DNA of 64,000 nucleotides, taken from positions 310,001 to 374,000 of the forward strand of contig NZ_JGYG01000003.1 in assembly GCF_000740795.1 (NCBI RefSeq), written 5' to 3'. This DNA comes from Haematobacter massiliensis (GTDB lineage: Bacteria > Pseudomonadota > Alphaproteobacteria > Rhodobacterales > Rhodobacteraceae). This document shows positions 45,346 through 54,037 of this stretch, one piece after another (the stretch's first letter is position 1; the number at the start of each line of letters is the position of its first letter). The notes under the pieces are model-generated. The model saw nothing but the letters and a program-made list of their open reading frames with translations. It was not told the DNA's origin and ran no database searches. The position numbers and the translations under genes are program-made.

Positions 45346-46053
45346 TCAGCCTTTCAGCGCTCCGATTGTCTCTAGCATAGCCGCCGCCGAAGGGATTGGG
45401 GCGATTTTCAGGCATCTCGGGGTCGCGCCCGACCATGCAGCCGATACATTCTCGCTCATCGCGGCGATAAGAAGCGGTGCGCGCATCGGCCAGCCCGCCA
45501 CAAGCCGCGCGGATCGCGGAGAGAACAGCGGCAGAAGGACCGGCCGATCCGCCTCCAGAAGCCGCATTGCCTCTCCCGAAGGCGGGATCGCCACCTGCTC
45601 ATAGGCCACGGCGCCGGTGATCTCGACCTCGTCCCGCAATGCCGCAACCATATCGGCGGCAAGATGCCGCCCGTGCGGGTGAAAAAGCGGGCCGGAAGGC
45701 CGTTCATGCCGAATGAGGGACAGCAGGGACGTCGCATCCCCCGCCGCCGCATGTGCCGAGAGGCCATGCGCCGCCGCCGCCGCCGCCGTCCGTTCACCCA
45801 CGCAATAGGCGGGCAGACCCAGCCCGAACGGCAGCGCCGGCACAGCGTTCTCCGATGTGAGAACAATGCCCTTCGTGCCCTGCGGCACGGCAATGGGGAG
45901 CGGCTTGATCTCCTGAGCAGGGGAAAGGATCACCGCGAGATCCGGCCATAGCCGCGCCACTTCGGCGGCGAAACGCCGGGACTGCGCCTCCGGCCGGGTC
46001 AGCAGGAGCGTTGGTGCACCGGCAGAAAAGGGCCGTCGGGTTGTCTCGCGCAT
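45346..46053 (-). CDS. hemD: Uroporphyrinogen-III synthase
   Basis: 235 residues. It closes and isomerises hydroxymethylbilane to uroporphyrinogen III for haem, sirohaem and possibly bacteriochlorophyll. The family is poorly conserved; visible signatures are [14 protein letters not shown] at the N-terminus, [11 protein letters not shown] and [18 protein letters not shown] in the first lobe, and [13 protein letters not shown] in the second. It overlaps no neighbour: 61 bases divergent from tsaD and 143 bases before the Mic60-like gene. hemC is not beside it. Confidence 0.85.
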   Translation of the reverse strand: MRETTRRPFSAGAPTLLLTRPEAQSRRFAAEVARLWPDLAVILSPAQEIKPLPIAVPQGTKGIVLTSENAVPALPFGLGLPAYCVGERTAAAAAAHGLSAHAAAGDATSLLSLIRHERPSGPLFHPHGRHLAADMVAALRDEVEITGAVAYEQVAIPPSGEAMRLLEADRPVLLPLFSPRSARLVAGWPMRAPLLIAAMSENVSAAWSGATPRCLKIAPIPSAAAMLETIGALKG

Positions 46054-46114
46054 GTTGCGGTGTTACCTGCGCGGGGGCGGTCAGGCAACGCGGAAGACCC
46101 GTCGGATCAGGATC

Positions 46115-47215
46115 ATGGAAAAGGCTCTCACCCTTCTCGGCATCGAGTCGAGCTGCGACGACACCGCCGCGGCGGTTGTCCGGCTGACGCCGGAAGGCCG
46201 GGCCGAGGTGCTGGCGAATGTCGTCGCCGGGCAGACCGCGCTTCATGAGGCCTATGGCGGCGTCGTGCCGGAGATCGCCGCGCGGGCCCATGTCGAGAAG
46301 CTCGACATTTCGGTGGCCGAGGCGCTGCGGACGGCAGGGCTGGCGCTTGACGATCTTGACGGCGTGGCCGTCACCTCCGGTCCCGGGCTTATCGGCGGAG
46401 TATTGGCGGGTGTCATGCTCGCCCGCGGGCTGGCGGCGGGAACCGGCCTGCCGCTTCACGGGATCAACCATCTGGCGGGCCATGCCCTCACCCCCCGGCT
46501 GACGGGGGACATCGCCTTTCCCTATCTGCTGCTGCTGGTTTCCGGCGGTCATTGTCAGTTCCTGATCGTCCACGGCCCGGATCGCTTCGACCGGCTGGGC
46601 GGCACGATCGACGACGCTCCCGGCGAGGCGTTCGACAAGGTGGCGAAGCTGCTCGCCCTGCCCCAGCCCGGCGGCCCCGCCGTGGAGGCAGAGGCCCGGC
46701 ACGGTGACGCCGCCCGCTTCCCCCTGCCCCGCCCGCTGCTTGACCGGCCGGGCTGCGACATGTCCTTCTCAGGGTTAAAAACGGCGGTGCTGCGGACGCG
46801 GGATCAGCTGATGGCCGCTCACGGCGGGCTGCGCCGGGGGGACCGGGCCGATCTCTGCGCGGTCTTTCAGCGCGCGGTGGCCGATGTGCTGACGGAGAAG
46901 GCGCGGCGGGCCATCGCGAGCTATCTGGAGCTTGCCCCCGAAACACCCGCCATCGCGGTGGCGGGCGGCGTGGCCGCCAACGGAGAGATCCGCGCGGCAC
47001 TCCAAGGGGTCGCCCATGCTCAAGGCCTGGCCTTCGTCGCGCCGCCCCTCAAGCTCTGCACCGACAATGCCGCGATGATCGCCTGGGCGGCTATCGAGCG
47101 GCTGCGGGCGGGCATCCCGGACGATCCGGCCGACCTCACCGCCCGCCCGCGCTGGCCGCTCGACCAGAGCAGACCGGCGCTCATCGGCTCCGGCAAGAAG
47201 GGCGCCAAAGCATGA
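46115..47215 (+). CDS. tsaD: tRNA N6-adenosine threonylcarbamoyltransferase TsaD
   Basis: 366 residues from the ATG at 46115; the frame opens earlier at 46052 but lacks homology. It transfers threonylcarbamoyl from the TsaC product to A37 of ANN-decoding tRNAs. The ASKHA ATPase fold shows [31 protein letters not shown] and SGGHCQ, with metal ligands H119 and H123 in NHLAGHA. Its partner TsaE is encoded at 57136-57621 in this window. It overlaps gpsA by four bases. Confidence 0.97.
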   Translation: MEKALTLLGIESSCDDTAAAVVRLTPEGRAEVLANVVAGQTALHEAYGGVVPEIAARAHVEKLDISVAEALRTAGLALDDLDGVAVTSGPGLIGGVLAGVMLARGLAAGTGLPLHGINHLAGHALTPRLTGDIAFPYLLLLVSGGHCQFLIVHGPDRFDRLGGTIDDAPGEAFDKVAKLLALPQPGGPAVEAEARHGDAARFPLPRPLLDRPGCDMSFSGLKTAVLRTRDQLMAAHGGLRRGDRADLCAVFQRAVADVLTEKARRAIASYLELAPETPAIAVAGGVAANGEIRAALQGVAHAQGLAFVAPPLKLCTDNAAMIAWAAIERLRAGIPDDPADLTARPRWPLDQSRPALIGSGKKGAKA

Positions 47216-48174
47216 GCGGTATCGCCATTCTGGGGGCAGGCGCCTTTGGCACGGCGCTGGCGATCAGCCTTGCCCGGCAGGGAACCGAAGTCGACCTCTG
47301 GACCCGGGATGCGGTGCAGGCGCATGAGATGCGGGATCAGCGGACGAACAGCCGCCGCCTCCCCGGCGAGACGCTGCCCATGGCGATCCGGGTGAGAGAG
47401 ACGCTGCCGGACGGGGCTGATCTCCTCCTCCTCGCCATCCCCATGCAGCAGACCGCTGCCTTTCTGGAAGCCCATCGCGCGCTTTTCGCCGGTCGGGGCG
47501 TGATCGGCTGTGCCAAGGGGATCGACCTCGCCAGCGGGCTTGGATCCACCGGGCTCATCGCGCGGTCCTGCCCGGACGCGGTTCCCGCCGTGCTGACCGG
47601 GCCGAGCTTCGCCGCCGATATCGCGCACGGCCTGCCGACGGCCCTGACACTCGCCTGCGCGGATGCCGCAGTGGGGGAGGCGATGCAGGAGCGGCTCTCC
47701 ACCTCCGCGCTCCGGCTCTATCGCACGACCGATGTGGTGGGTGCCGAACTGGGCGGTGCGCTGAAGAACGTTATCGCCATCGGGGCGGGCGCGGTGATGG
47801 GCGCGGGGCTGGGCGACAGCGCGCGCGCCGCTCTGATGACCCGCGGATACGGCGAGATGACGCGGCTGGCGATGCGCGCAGGGGCACGGGCCGAGACGCT
47901 GGCGGGCCTTTCGGGCTTCGGCGATCTCGTCCTCACCTGCACCTCGCTGCAATCGCGCAACTTCCGCTACGGTCACGCGCTGGGGTCCGGCGCGGAGTGG
48001 GACGCCTCCACCACGGTGGAGGGGATCGCCACCGCCCGCGCGATGGCTGCCCGCGCCGCGCGGGAAGGGGTGGACATGCCCGTGGTCTCCATGATCGTTG
48101 CGTTGATTGATGGCCGCGTCACCGTGACCGAGGCCGCCGAGCGCCTGTTGAACCGACCGCTTAAGGAGGAATGA
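47212..48174 (+). CDS. gpsA: Glycerol-3-phosphate dehydrogenase (NAD(P)+)
   Basis: 320 residues. It reduces dihydroxyacetone phosphate to sn-glycerol 3-phosphate for phospholipid synthesis. The dinucleotide loop is [10 protein letters not shown] at 7-16; the catalytic Lys lies in [15 protein letters not shown], and the substrate loop is [15 protein letters not shown]. Coupled to tsaD (four-base overlap) and to the YciI gene (four-base overlap). Confidence 0.97.
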   Translation: MSGIAILGAGAFGTALAISLARQGTEVDLWTRDAVQAHEMRDQRTNSRRLPGETLPMAIRVRETLPDGADLLLLAIPMQQTAAFLEAHRALFAGRGVIGCAKGIDLASGLGSTGLIARSCPDAVPAVLTGPSFAADIAHGLPTALTLACADAAVGEAMQERLSTSALRLYRTTDVVGAELGGALKNVIAIGAGAVMGAGLGDSARAALMTRGYGEMTRLAMRAGARAETLAGLSGFGDLVLTCTSLQSRNFRYGHALGSGAEWDASTTVEGIATARAMAARAAREGVDMPVVSMIVALIDGRVTVTEAAERLLNRPLKEE

Positions 48175-48440
48175 TGTACGCTGCCGTGATCTGCCGGGAC
48201 AAACCCGGCGCGCTCGATCTCCGCATGGAGAACCGCCCCGCCCATCTCGCCTATCTCGGGGAGAGCAAGGTGGCCTTCGCCGGGCCGTTCATCGAGGACG
48301 GTTCGCCCGTCGGCTCCCTCGTGGTGATCGAGGCCGATGACCTCTCCGCCGCCGAAGCCTGGGCCGCGAACGATCCCTATGCGAAGGCCGGGCTGTTCGA
48401 AACGGTCGAAGTCTGCGAATGGCGCAAGGTGATCGGCTGA
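48171..48440 (+). CDS. YciI-like small protein
   Basis: 89 residues, the YCII fold (ferredoxin-like dimer). Characteristic sequences are ENRPAHLAYLG, FAGPFIEDGSPVGSLVVIEADDLSAAEAWAANDPYAKAGLFE, with the conserved His and Asp forming a putative active site. Biochemical function is unknown for most members. In alphaproteobacteria it commonly follows gpsA. It overlaps the EVE gene by one base. Confidence 0.92.
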   Translation: MMYAAVICRDKPGALDLRMENRPAHLAYLGESKVAFAGPFIEDGSPVGSLVVIEADDLSAAEAWAANDPYAKAGLFETVEVCEWRKVIG

Positions 48441-48853
48441 TGGCCTTCTGGCTGTTCAAGTCGGAGCCCGACACCTGGTCCTGGGACCAGCAGGTCGCCA
48501 AGGGCGAGGCCGGTGAGGAATGGGGCGGCGTGCGCAACTATCAGGCGCGCAACAACATGCGGGCGATGAAGGTGGGGGAGAAGGGTTTCTTCTATCACTC
48601 CAACATCGGCAAGGAGATCGTGGGAATCGTCGAGGTTTCCGCCGAATCCGCGCCCGATTCCACTGCGGACAATCCGAAATGGGACTGCGTGCATATCCGC
48701 GCGGTGCGCCCCCTGCCGCGCCCCGTCACGCTCGAGGAATGCAAGAACGACCCTCGCCTGAAGGATATGGTGCTGGTCAACAATTCCCGCCTTTCCGTGC
48801 AGCCGGTGTCAGAGGCGGAATGGCAGACTATCTGCGAAATGGGTGGATTGTAG
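48440..48853 (+). CDS. EVE-domain protein (PUA-like modified-base reader)
   Basis: 137 residues from the ATG at 48440 (TGATG junction with the YciI gene). The EVE fold is clear from FWLFKSEPDTWSWDQQ, GVRNYQARNNMRAMKVGEKGFFYHSN, GIVEV and MVLVNNSRLSVQPVS. EVE domains bind modified nucleic-acid bases in an aromatic cage; this thymocyte-nuclear-protein-like form is widespread in bacteria. Its target here is unknown. It lies downstream of the tRNA-modifying enzyme TsaD. Confidence 0.93.
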   Translation: MAFWLFKSEPDTWSWDQQVAKGEAGEEWGGVRNYQARNNMRAMKVGEKGFFYHSNIGKEIVGIVEVSAESAPDSTADNPKWDCVHIRAVRPLPRPVTLEECKNDPRLKDMVLVNNSRLSVQPVSEAEWQTICEMGGL

Positions 48854-48868
48854 CGGGAGGCGAGCGGT

Positions 48869-49666
48869 ATGGCGGGCAGGATCAGGGTGGGAATCGGCGG
48901 CTGGACCTATGAGCCATGGCGGGGCAGTTTCTACCCTGACGGGCTGCCGCAGAAGCGCGAACTGGACTATGCCAGCCGCCATCTGACCACCATCGAGGTC
49001 AATGGCACCTACTACCGCAGCCAGACGCCCAAGACCTTTGCCGGCTGGCATGACGAGACGCCCGAGGACTTCGTCTTTGCCCTCAAGGCACCGCGCTTCG
49101 CCACCAATCGCAAGGTGCTGGCGGAGGCGGGCGAGTCGATCCAGCGGTTCATCGACAGCGGTATCGCCGAGTTGAAGGACAAGCTCGGCCCCATCAACTG
49201 GCAGTTCATGGCGACAAAGAAATTCGACCCGGAGGATTTCGCGGGGTTTCTCGCGCTTTTGCCGAAAGAGGTGGACGGACGCCCGCTCCGGCACGCGGTC
49301 GAATTGCGCCATGAGAGCTTCCTGGTGGCGGAATGCGCGGAGCTGCTCCACCGACATGGGGTTGCGGCGGTCATCGCGGGAGATTCTGAATTTCCGCTGT
49401 TCCCGGATGTGACGGCGGACTTCGTCTATGCGCGCCTCATGGGAACCACTGAAACCCCAGAAGCCGGCTATTCACCCGCTGATCTGACCCGATGGAGTGA
49501 AGCGGCAGTGAATTGGGCGGAAGGCGGCGATGGCGGCTTGCCCCCCATCGGAGAGGCAGCCCCGAAAAAACCCCGCGATGTGTTCATTTATGTGATCAGC
49601 GGCCACAAGACCGCCAATCCTGCTGCCGCCATGGCACTGCTCGAACGATTGCCCGGTCAGGCGTAG
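48869..49666 (+). CDS. DUF72 family protein (YecE-like, TIM-barrel)
   Basis: 265 residues. Family motifs include IGGWTYEPWRGSFYPDGLPQKRELDYASRHLTTIEVNGTYY at the N-terminus, FVFALKAPRF, ELRHESF and a C-terminal FIYVISGHKTANPAAAMAL. The function of DUF72 is unknown; the fold is a beta/alpha barrel with a conserved Glu/His pocket. It starts 15 bases after the EVE gene and ends with a 10-base overlap with the oppositely directed DUF2853 gene. Confidence 0.92.
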   Translation: MAGRIRVGIGGWTYEPWRGSFYPDGLPQKRELDYASRHLTTIEVNGTYYRSQTPKTFAGWHDETPEDFVFALKAPRFATNRKVLAEAGESIQRFIDSGIAELKDKLGPINWQFMATKKFDPEDFAGFLALLPKEVDGRPLRHAVELRHESFLVAECAELLHRHGVAAVIAGDSEFPLFPDVTADFVYARLMGTTETPEAGYSPADLTRWSEAAVNWAEGGDGGLPPIGEAAPKKPRDVFIYVISGHKTANPAAAMALLERLPGQA

Positions 49667-49998
49667 ACGGATTCCTTGCCGAAGTTCTTCACCAGCAGGT
49701 AATAGAACACCGCCCGATATTTGTTGCGCTCGGATTTCCCATAGGTCTCCACCGCCTTATGGATGCCTTCCATAAGCGACGGCCCTTCAGGCAGACCGAG
49801 CTTCTTGACCAGAAAACTCGCCTTAACCCGCTCCAGTTCAGCGGAATCGGAGGCAGCAACCGTTTCGCTGTCTGCGCTGTAGATCGTCGGCCCGCAACCG
49901 ATCGTGATCTTGGTGAGCAGATCCATGTCCGGCTCCATCCCGCACTTCGTGCGCAGATCGCCGGCATATTTCTCGATCAATTCGTCGCGTTTGCCCAT
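49657..49998 (-). CDS. DUF2853 family small cytoplasmic protein
   Basis: 113 residues, soluble and mostly helical. The pattern KRDELIEKYAGDLRTKCG near the start and KYRAVFYYLLVKNFGKESVY at the end match DUF2853, a family found mainly in alphaproteobacteria and Bacteroidetes with known structures but no assigned function. The 3' end overlaps the convergent DUF72 gene by 10 bases (49657-49666). It is 62 bases downstream of ahcY on the same strand. Confidence 0.85.
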   Translation of the reverse strand: MGKRDELIEKYAGDLRTKCGMEPDMDLLTKITIGCGPTIYSADSETVAASDSAELERVKASFLVKKLGLPEGPSLMEGIHKAVETYGKSERNKYRAVFYYLLVKNFGKESVYA

Positions 49999-50060
49999 CT
50001 AACCTCTCCGCATCTGGGATGCGCAGAGGTTAGCAGGACATTCACATAACGCAATCTGGC

Positions 50061-51449
50061 TCAGTAACGGTAATGCTCGGGCTTGTAGGGGCCGTCGACC
50101 TTCACCCCGATATAGGAAGCCTGATCCGGCCGGAGTTCCGTGAGCTTCGCACCAATCCGGCCCAGATGCAGACGGGCGACCTTTTCATCCAGATGTTTGG
50201 GCAGGATATACACGCCTGGCTTGTAGTCCTCACCCTTCTGCCAAAGTTCCATCTGTGCCAGAACCTGGTTGGTGAAGGAGGCGGACATCACGAAGCTCGG
50301 GTGCCCGGTTGCATTGCCGAGGTTCAGCAGACGCCCTTCCGACAGCAGAATGATCCGCGCGCCCGAAGGCATCTCGATCATGTCCACCTGATCCTTGATA
50401 TTCGTCCACTTGTGATTGCGGAGCGCGGCGACTTGGATTTCATTGTCGAAGTGACCGATATTCCCGACAATGGCCATGTCCTTCATCGCGCGCATATGCT
50501 CGATGCGGATGATGTCCTTGTTGCCGGTCGTGGTGATGAAGATGTCGGCGGTCGCGACCTCATCCTCCAGCAGCGTCACCTCATAGCCGTCCATCGCCGC
50601 CTGAAGCGCACAGATCGGATCGACTTCCGTCACCTTCACGCGGGCCCCCGCGCCGCGGAGCGAGGCGGCAGACCCCTTGCCCACGTCGCCATAGCCGCAG
50701 ACCACTGCGACCTTGCCGGCCATCATCGTGTCGGTCGCGCGACGGATGCCATCGACCAGCGATTCCTTGCAGCCGTACTTGTTGTCGAATTTCGACTTGG
50801 TGACGCTGTCGTTGACGTTGATCGCCGGGAAGGGCAGCAGGCCCTGCTTGTGCAGATCGTAAAGGCGGTGGACGCCGGTCGTCGTCTCCTCCGACACGCC
50901 CTGAAGCAGGTCGCGTTGACGGGTGAACCAGCCCGGGCTTTCCTCCGCCCGTTTGCGGATCTGGGCGAAGAGCGCCTCCTCCTCCTCCGAGGTCGGATTG
51001 GCGATCAGCGCGGTCTCCCCCGCCTCTACCCGCGCGCCGAGCAGGATGTAGAGTGTCGCATCCCCGCCATCATCGAGGATCAGGTTGGCGCGCTCCGGGA
51101 ACTGGAAAATCTGATCGGTATAGGTCCAGTAGTCCTTCAGCGTCTCGCCCTTGATGGCAAAGACCGGCACGCCTGATGCAGCAATCGCCGCCGCCGCATG
51201 ATCCTGCGTGGAGAAGATGTTGCAGGACGCCCAGCGCACCTCCGCGCCCAGCGCGGTCAGGGTTTCAATCAGCACAGCGGTCTGGATGGTCATATGCAGG
51301 GAGCCGGCGATCCGCGCGCCCTTGAGCGGTTGGGAGGCACCGTATTCCTCGCGGAGCGCCATCAGACCCGGCATCTCCGTTTCCGCGATATCCATTTCCT
51401 TGCGGCCGAAATCCGCGAGCGTGATATCCTTGACGATATAATCCTTCAT
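50061..51449 (-). CDS. ahcY: S-adenosyl-L-homocysteine hydrolase
   Basis: 462 residues from the ATG at 51449 (CAGGAGCTGTC before it). It splits S-adenosylhomocysteine to adenosine and homocysteine, recycling the by-product of methylation. The Rossmann loop [17 protein letters not shown] binds [19 protein letters not shown] and the C-terminal ending [11 protein letters not shown] are diagnostic. It lies next to the regulatory genes hvrA/regA as in Rhodobacter. No SAH riboswitch motif was seen in the short leader. Confidence 0.97.
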   Translation of the reverse strand: MKDYIVKDITLADFGRKEMDIAETEMPGLMALREEYGASQPLKGARIAGSLHMTIQTAVLIETLTALGAEVRWASCNIFSTQDHAAAAIAASGVPVFAIKGETLKDYWTYTDQIFQFPERANLILDDGGDATLYILLGARVEAGETALIANPTSEEEEALFAQIRKRAEESPGWFTRQRDLLQGVSEETTTGVHRLYDLHKQGLLPFPAINVNDSVTKSKFDNKYGCKESLVDGIRRATDTMMAGKVAVVCGYGDVGKGSAASLRGAGARVKVTEVDPICALQAAMDGYEVTLLEDEVATADIFITTTGNKDIIRIEHMRAMKDMAIVGNIGHFDNEIQVAALRNHKWTNIKDQVDMIEMPSGARIILLSEGRLLNLGNATGHPSFVMSASFTNQVLAQMELWQKGEDYKPGVYILPKHLDEKVARLHLGRIGAKLTELRPDQASYIGVKVDGPYKPEHYRY

Positions 51450-51583
51450 GACAGCTCCTGCGTCGCGTTTGCCCGTCGATATCACCCATGGACGGGAACG
51501 GCAATGAAACCCCTCCCCCGCGCTCTGACCCTTGCCAAGCTGCGGGACCGGGCCTACCGCTACCTGCGATCAAGGAGCGCCAG

Positions 51584-52183
51584 ATGAAGAAGCCGCCCCG
51601 CGCCTGGCAGAGGATGTTGTCCGGCCGTCGCCTCGACGTGCTGGACCCGACGCCGATGGACATAGAGATCGCGGATATCGCCCGTGGGCTTGCTTTCGTC
51701 GCCCGCTGGAACGGACAGACGCAGGGGGAATTCCCGTATTCGGTCGCCGAACACTCACTTCTGGTCGAGAAGATCTTTGCCGAAGGCGAATTCGGGCAAT
51801 CGCCGCGCTGGCGGCTGGCCGCCCTGCTGCATGACGCCCCCGAATACGTGATCGGCGATATGATCTCTCCGGTGAAGGCGGCGATCGGGCCGGATTACGG
51901 CAAGCTGGACGAGAGACTGACAGCGGCCATTCACCTGCGCTTCGGGCTGCCTGCCGTTCTTCCGGCGGCTGTCAAGAAGGCGATAAAGCTGGCGGACAGT
52001 GCTTCTGCCTGGCTGGAAGCGACACAGATCGCGGGCTTTACCGTGGCCGAAGCGAACAAGTATTTTGGCCGAACGCAGTCGCAATTCGCTGGCCATGAAA
52101 TAACCCCCCGCGCGCCCGTCATGGCCCGAGAGGCATTTCTTGCCCGACACTCCGCCCTGCTGGCGGAAATGGACCAAAGCTGA
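51584..52183 (+). CDS. HD-domain hydrolase (YfbR-like nucleotidase)
   Basis: 199 residues from the ATG at 51584 with AAGGAGCGC before it. The HD triad is visible as H57 (SVAEHSLLV), H83-D84 (LLHDAPEYVIGD) and a later Asp in KLADSASAWLEATQ. The compact domain resembles YfbR-type 5'-deoxynucleotidases. Substrate not established. Divergent from ahcY, convergent with hvrA. Confidence 0.87.
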   Translation: MKKPPRAWQRMLSGRRLDVLDPTPMDIEIADIARGLAFVARWNGQTQGEFPYSVAEHSLLVEKIFAEGEFGQSPRWRLAALLHDAPEYVIGDMISPVKAAIGPDYGKLDERLTAAIHLRFGLPAVLPAAVKKAIKLADSASAWLEATQIAGFTVAEANKYFGRTQSQFAGHEITPRAPVMAREAFLARHSALLAEMDQS

Positions 52184-52227
52184 GGGGCGCGTGCCACCCA
52201 AAGCAGGTAGCACGCCGGGAAAGATGT

Positions 52228-52542
52228 TCAGATCGCGAGGTCTTCGAGCTGCCGGCCTGCTTCCAAAGCCGCTTTCACCCAGTTGGGCTGGCGTCCACGG
52301 CCTGTCCAGGTCTGATCCGGGTCGTGCGGATTGGCATATTTCGGCGCCGCTGGCCCGCGTTTGCGCGCGCTGAGCGTTTCGGTAAGATCGGCGATGTCGA
52401 AGCCGTGGCGTTTTGCGACTTCCTCCAGCTCCTGAAGAGCATCGCGTTTCTTGCGTTCTTCGAAAGTAGCGATCGCCCTATCTATTTTGTGACGCATATC
52501 CTTGAGTTCTTTCAGGGACAGCGTCTCGAGATCCATTTCCAT
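52228..52542 (-). CDS. hvrA: H-NS-like nucleoid protein HvrA/Spb type
   Basis: 104 residues. An N-terminal coiled-coil oligomerisation region (about 5-48) leads by a basic linker to the H-NS DNA-binding core YANPHDPDQTWTGRGRQPNW at 69-88, with the AT-hook-like GRGRQP. In Rhodobacter capsulatus HvrA modulates photosynthesis and nitrogen-fixation promoters and is encoded beside regA. Its leader (52543-52640) contains an A8 tract and is AT-rich, a plausible self-binding site. ATG at 52542 follows CCGGAG. Confidence 0.92.
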   Translation of the reverse strand: MEMDLETLSLKELKDMRHKIDRAIATFEERKKRDALQELEEVAKRHGFDIADLTETLSARKRGPAAPKYANPHDPDQTWTGRGRQPNWVKAALEAGRQLEDLAI

Positions 52543-52675
52543 TATCCGGCTCCGGGGAAAACATTAACGCTTAGGATAATATGCTGCTGACGAATATCCA
52601 CGACGAGCGCAATAATTTTTTTTCGCCAGCTGGGCAACCGGCAAAAAGTTTCCCACCTCTGCGAATGAAGATATG

Positions 52676-53227
52676 TTATTTCGGGCTGCGTTTCGCCAAA
52701 ATGCGCTGCAAAGTGCGGCGATGCATGTTGAGCCGGCGCGCCGTATCGCTGACGTTCCGGTCGCAGAGCTCATAAACCCGCTGGATATGTTCCCAGCGCA
52801 CGCGGTCGGCGGACATCGGGTTTTCCGGCGGCGCAGGCAGATCGCCCCCACGGGCCAGCAGCGCGGAAGTGATATCGTTGGCATCCGCGGGTTTGGAGAG
52901 ATAGTCAGTGGCACCCGCCTTGACCGCAGCGACGGCGGTGGCGATTGCCCCATAGCCGGTCAGCACCACGATACGGCTGTCCGCCCGCTGTTCCCGCAGG
53001 GTTTCCACCACTTCCAGGCCGTTGCCATCCTCCAGACGCAGGTCGATCACCGCGTAGGCGGGCGCCTGCTCGAGCGCGATGGTGCGACCTTCCGCGACCG
53101 TCCCGGCGAGAACCGGTTCGAAGCCCCGCTTCTCCATAGCGCGGGCAAGCCGCTTCAGAAATGGCTCGTCATCATCGACCAGCAGGAGCGAACGGTCAGG
53201 CCCGAGGTCTTCAGTGTCTTCGGTCAT
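52676..53227 (-). CDS. regA: Redox response regulator RegA/PrrA/ActR
   Basis: 183 residues. The receiver domain has acidic pocket residues in LLVDDDEPF (about 15-23), the phospho-acceptor D62 in VIDLRLEDGNGL and the conserved Lys in YLSKPADA. A proline hinge (about 131-137) leads to a Fis-like helix-turn-helix (~158-177). RegA controls photosynthesis, carbon and nitrogen fixation and respiratory genes. Cognate kinase regB is encoded at 54038-55384, divergent; senC lies just upstream on the same strand. Confidence 0.95.
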   Translation of the reverse strand: MTEDTEDLGPDRSLLLVDDDEPFLKRLARAMEKRGFEPVLAGTVAEGRTIALEQAPAYAVIDLRLEDGNGLEVVETLREQRADSRIVVLTGYGAIATAVAAVKAGATDYLSKPADANDITSALLARGGDLPAPPENPMSADRVRWEHIQRVYELCDRNVSDTARRLNMHRRTLQRILAKRSPK

Positions 53228-53311
53228 CTCTCATCCCACGAAATTCGCGGCACTCTAGGCGCGCCGCCGGACCGGGTCAAATCCCGCTCCCGGCAACCCT
53301 CGATATGGTGA

Positions 53312-53974
53312 TCACATGTTATCTATGAAACAGGCGGCGGTTTTTGCAACCTGTTCGGGCGTCTGGTCGCGCCGGATGAGATCGACGAAGCCATAGCCGG
53401 GAAGCATCAGATAGGTGAAGGTCGAATGATCGACGAGATAGCTCTCATCCCCCTCGGCATGGTCAGGAATATGATAGTAGACCTTGTAGGCCTGCGCGGC
53501 CGTATGAATCTGCTCCTGCGTGCCGGTGAGACCGATGGCGCGGGGATGCATGGCACTCGACCATTCGCCCACCACCTCCGGTGTGTCGCGCTCGGGGTCG
53601 ACGGTAATGAAGACGGGCGTCACGTCTTTGCCCTTCTCTTCCAGCAGTTCGACGGCCTCGGCGTTGCGCACCATGTCGAAGGGGCAGATATCAGGGCAGA
53701 AAGTATAGCCGAAATAGACGAGCGACGGCTTCGTCAGCACCGCCTTTTCGGTCACCGTCTCCCCCTTGCCATCGACAAGGCTGAACGGCCCGCCGATCTG
53801 ACCGGCGCCCCCCGCAATGTTGGTGGAGCGGCAGGACGCAAAGGGATCCTCCTCTCCGCGGCCGCTGACGACAAGGAAAGCCAGCCCTCCAAGAAGAGCA
53901 ATGATGAAGCCCGCGGCGAGCGCGGCATAGGTGCGTATCATCCCGATGGACCCCGTTCCGGTGCGCGGCTGCAT
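53312..53974 (-). CDS. senC: SCO1/SenC/PrrC copper-binding membrane protein
   Basis: 220 residues. One N-terminal membrane anchor (about 14-36) precedes a thioredoxin-fold periplasmic domain. The copper ligands are C93 and C97 in TFCPDICP and H183 in LVDHSTFTYL. It delivers copper to the CuA or cbb3-type oxidase and, in Rhodobacter, links oxidase state to RegB signalling. The start at 53974 has a weak ribosome-binding site; the Met at 53941 is an alternative that keeps the anchor. It lies 84 bases upstream of regA. Confidence 0.93.
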   Translation of the reverse strand: MQPRTGTGSIGMIRTYAALAAGFIIALLGGLAFLVVSGRGEEDPFASCRSTNIAGGAGQIGGPFSLVDGKGETVTEKAVLTKPSLVYFGYTFCPDICPFDMVRNAEAVELLEEKGKDVTPVFITVDPERDTPEVVGEWSSAMHPRAIGLTGTQEQIHTAAQAYKVYYHIPDHAEGDESYLVDHSTFTYLMLPGYGFVDLIRRDQTPEQVAKTAACFIDNM

Positions 53975-54037
53975 TGATCGCCGATCGCGAGGCGATTAAC
54001 AATCACCCCCCGCCCCCATGCGACATCAGGCCCCGGC

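Noticed and set aside
51450-51583. SAH riboswitch ahead of ahcY
   Set aside because: The short leader lacks the conserved GAGGAGCGCUGC-like core and leaves little room for the fold.
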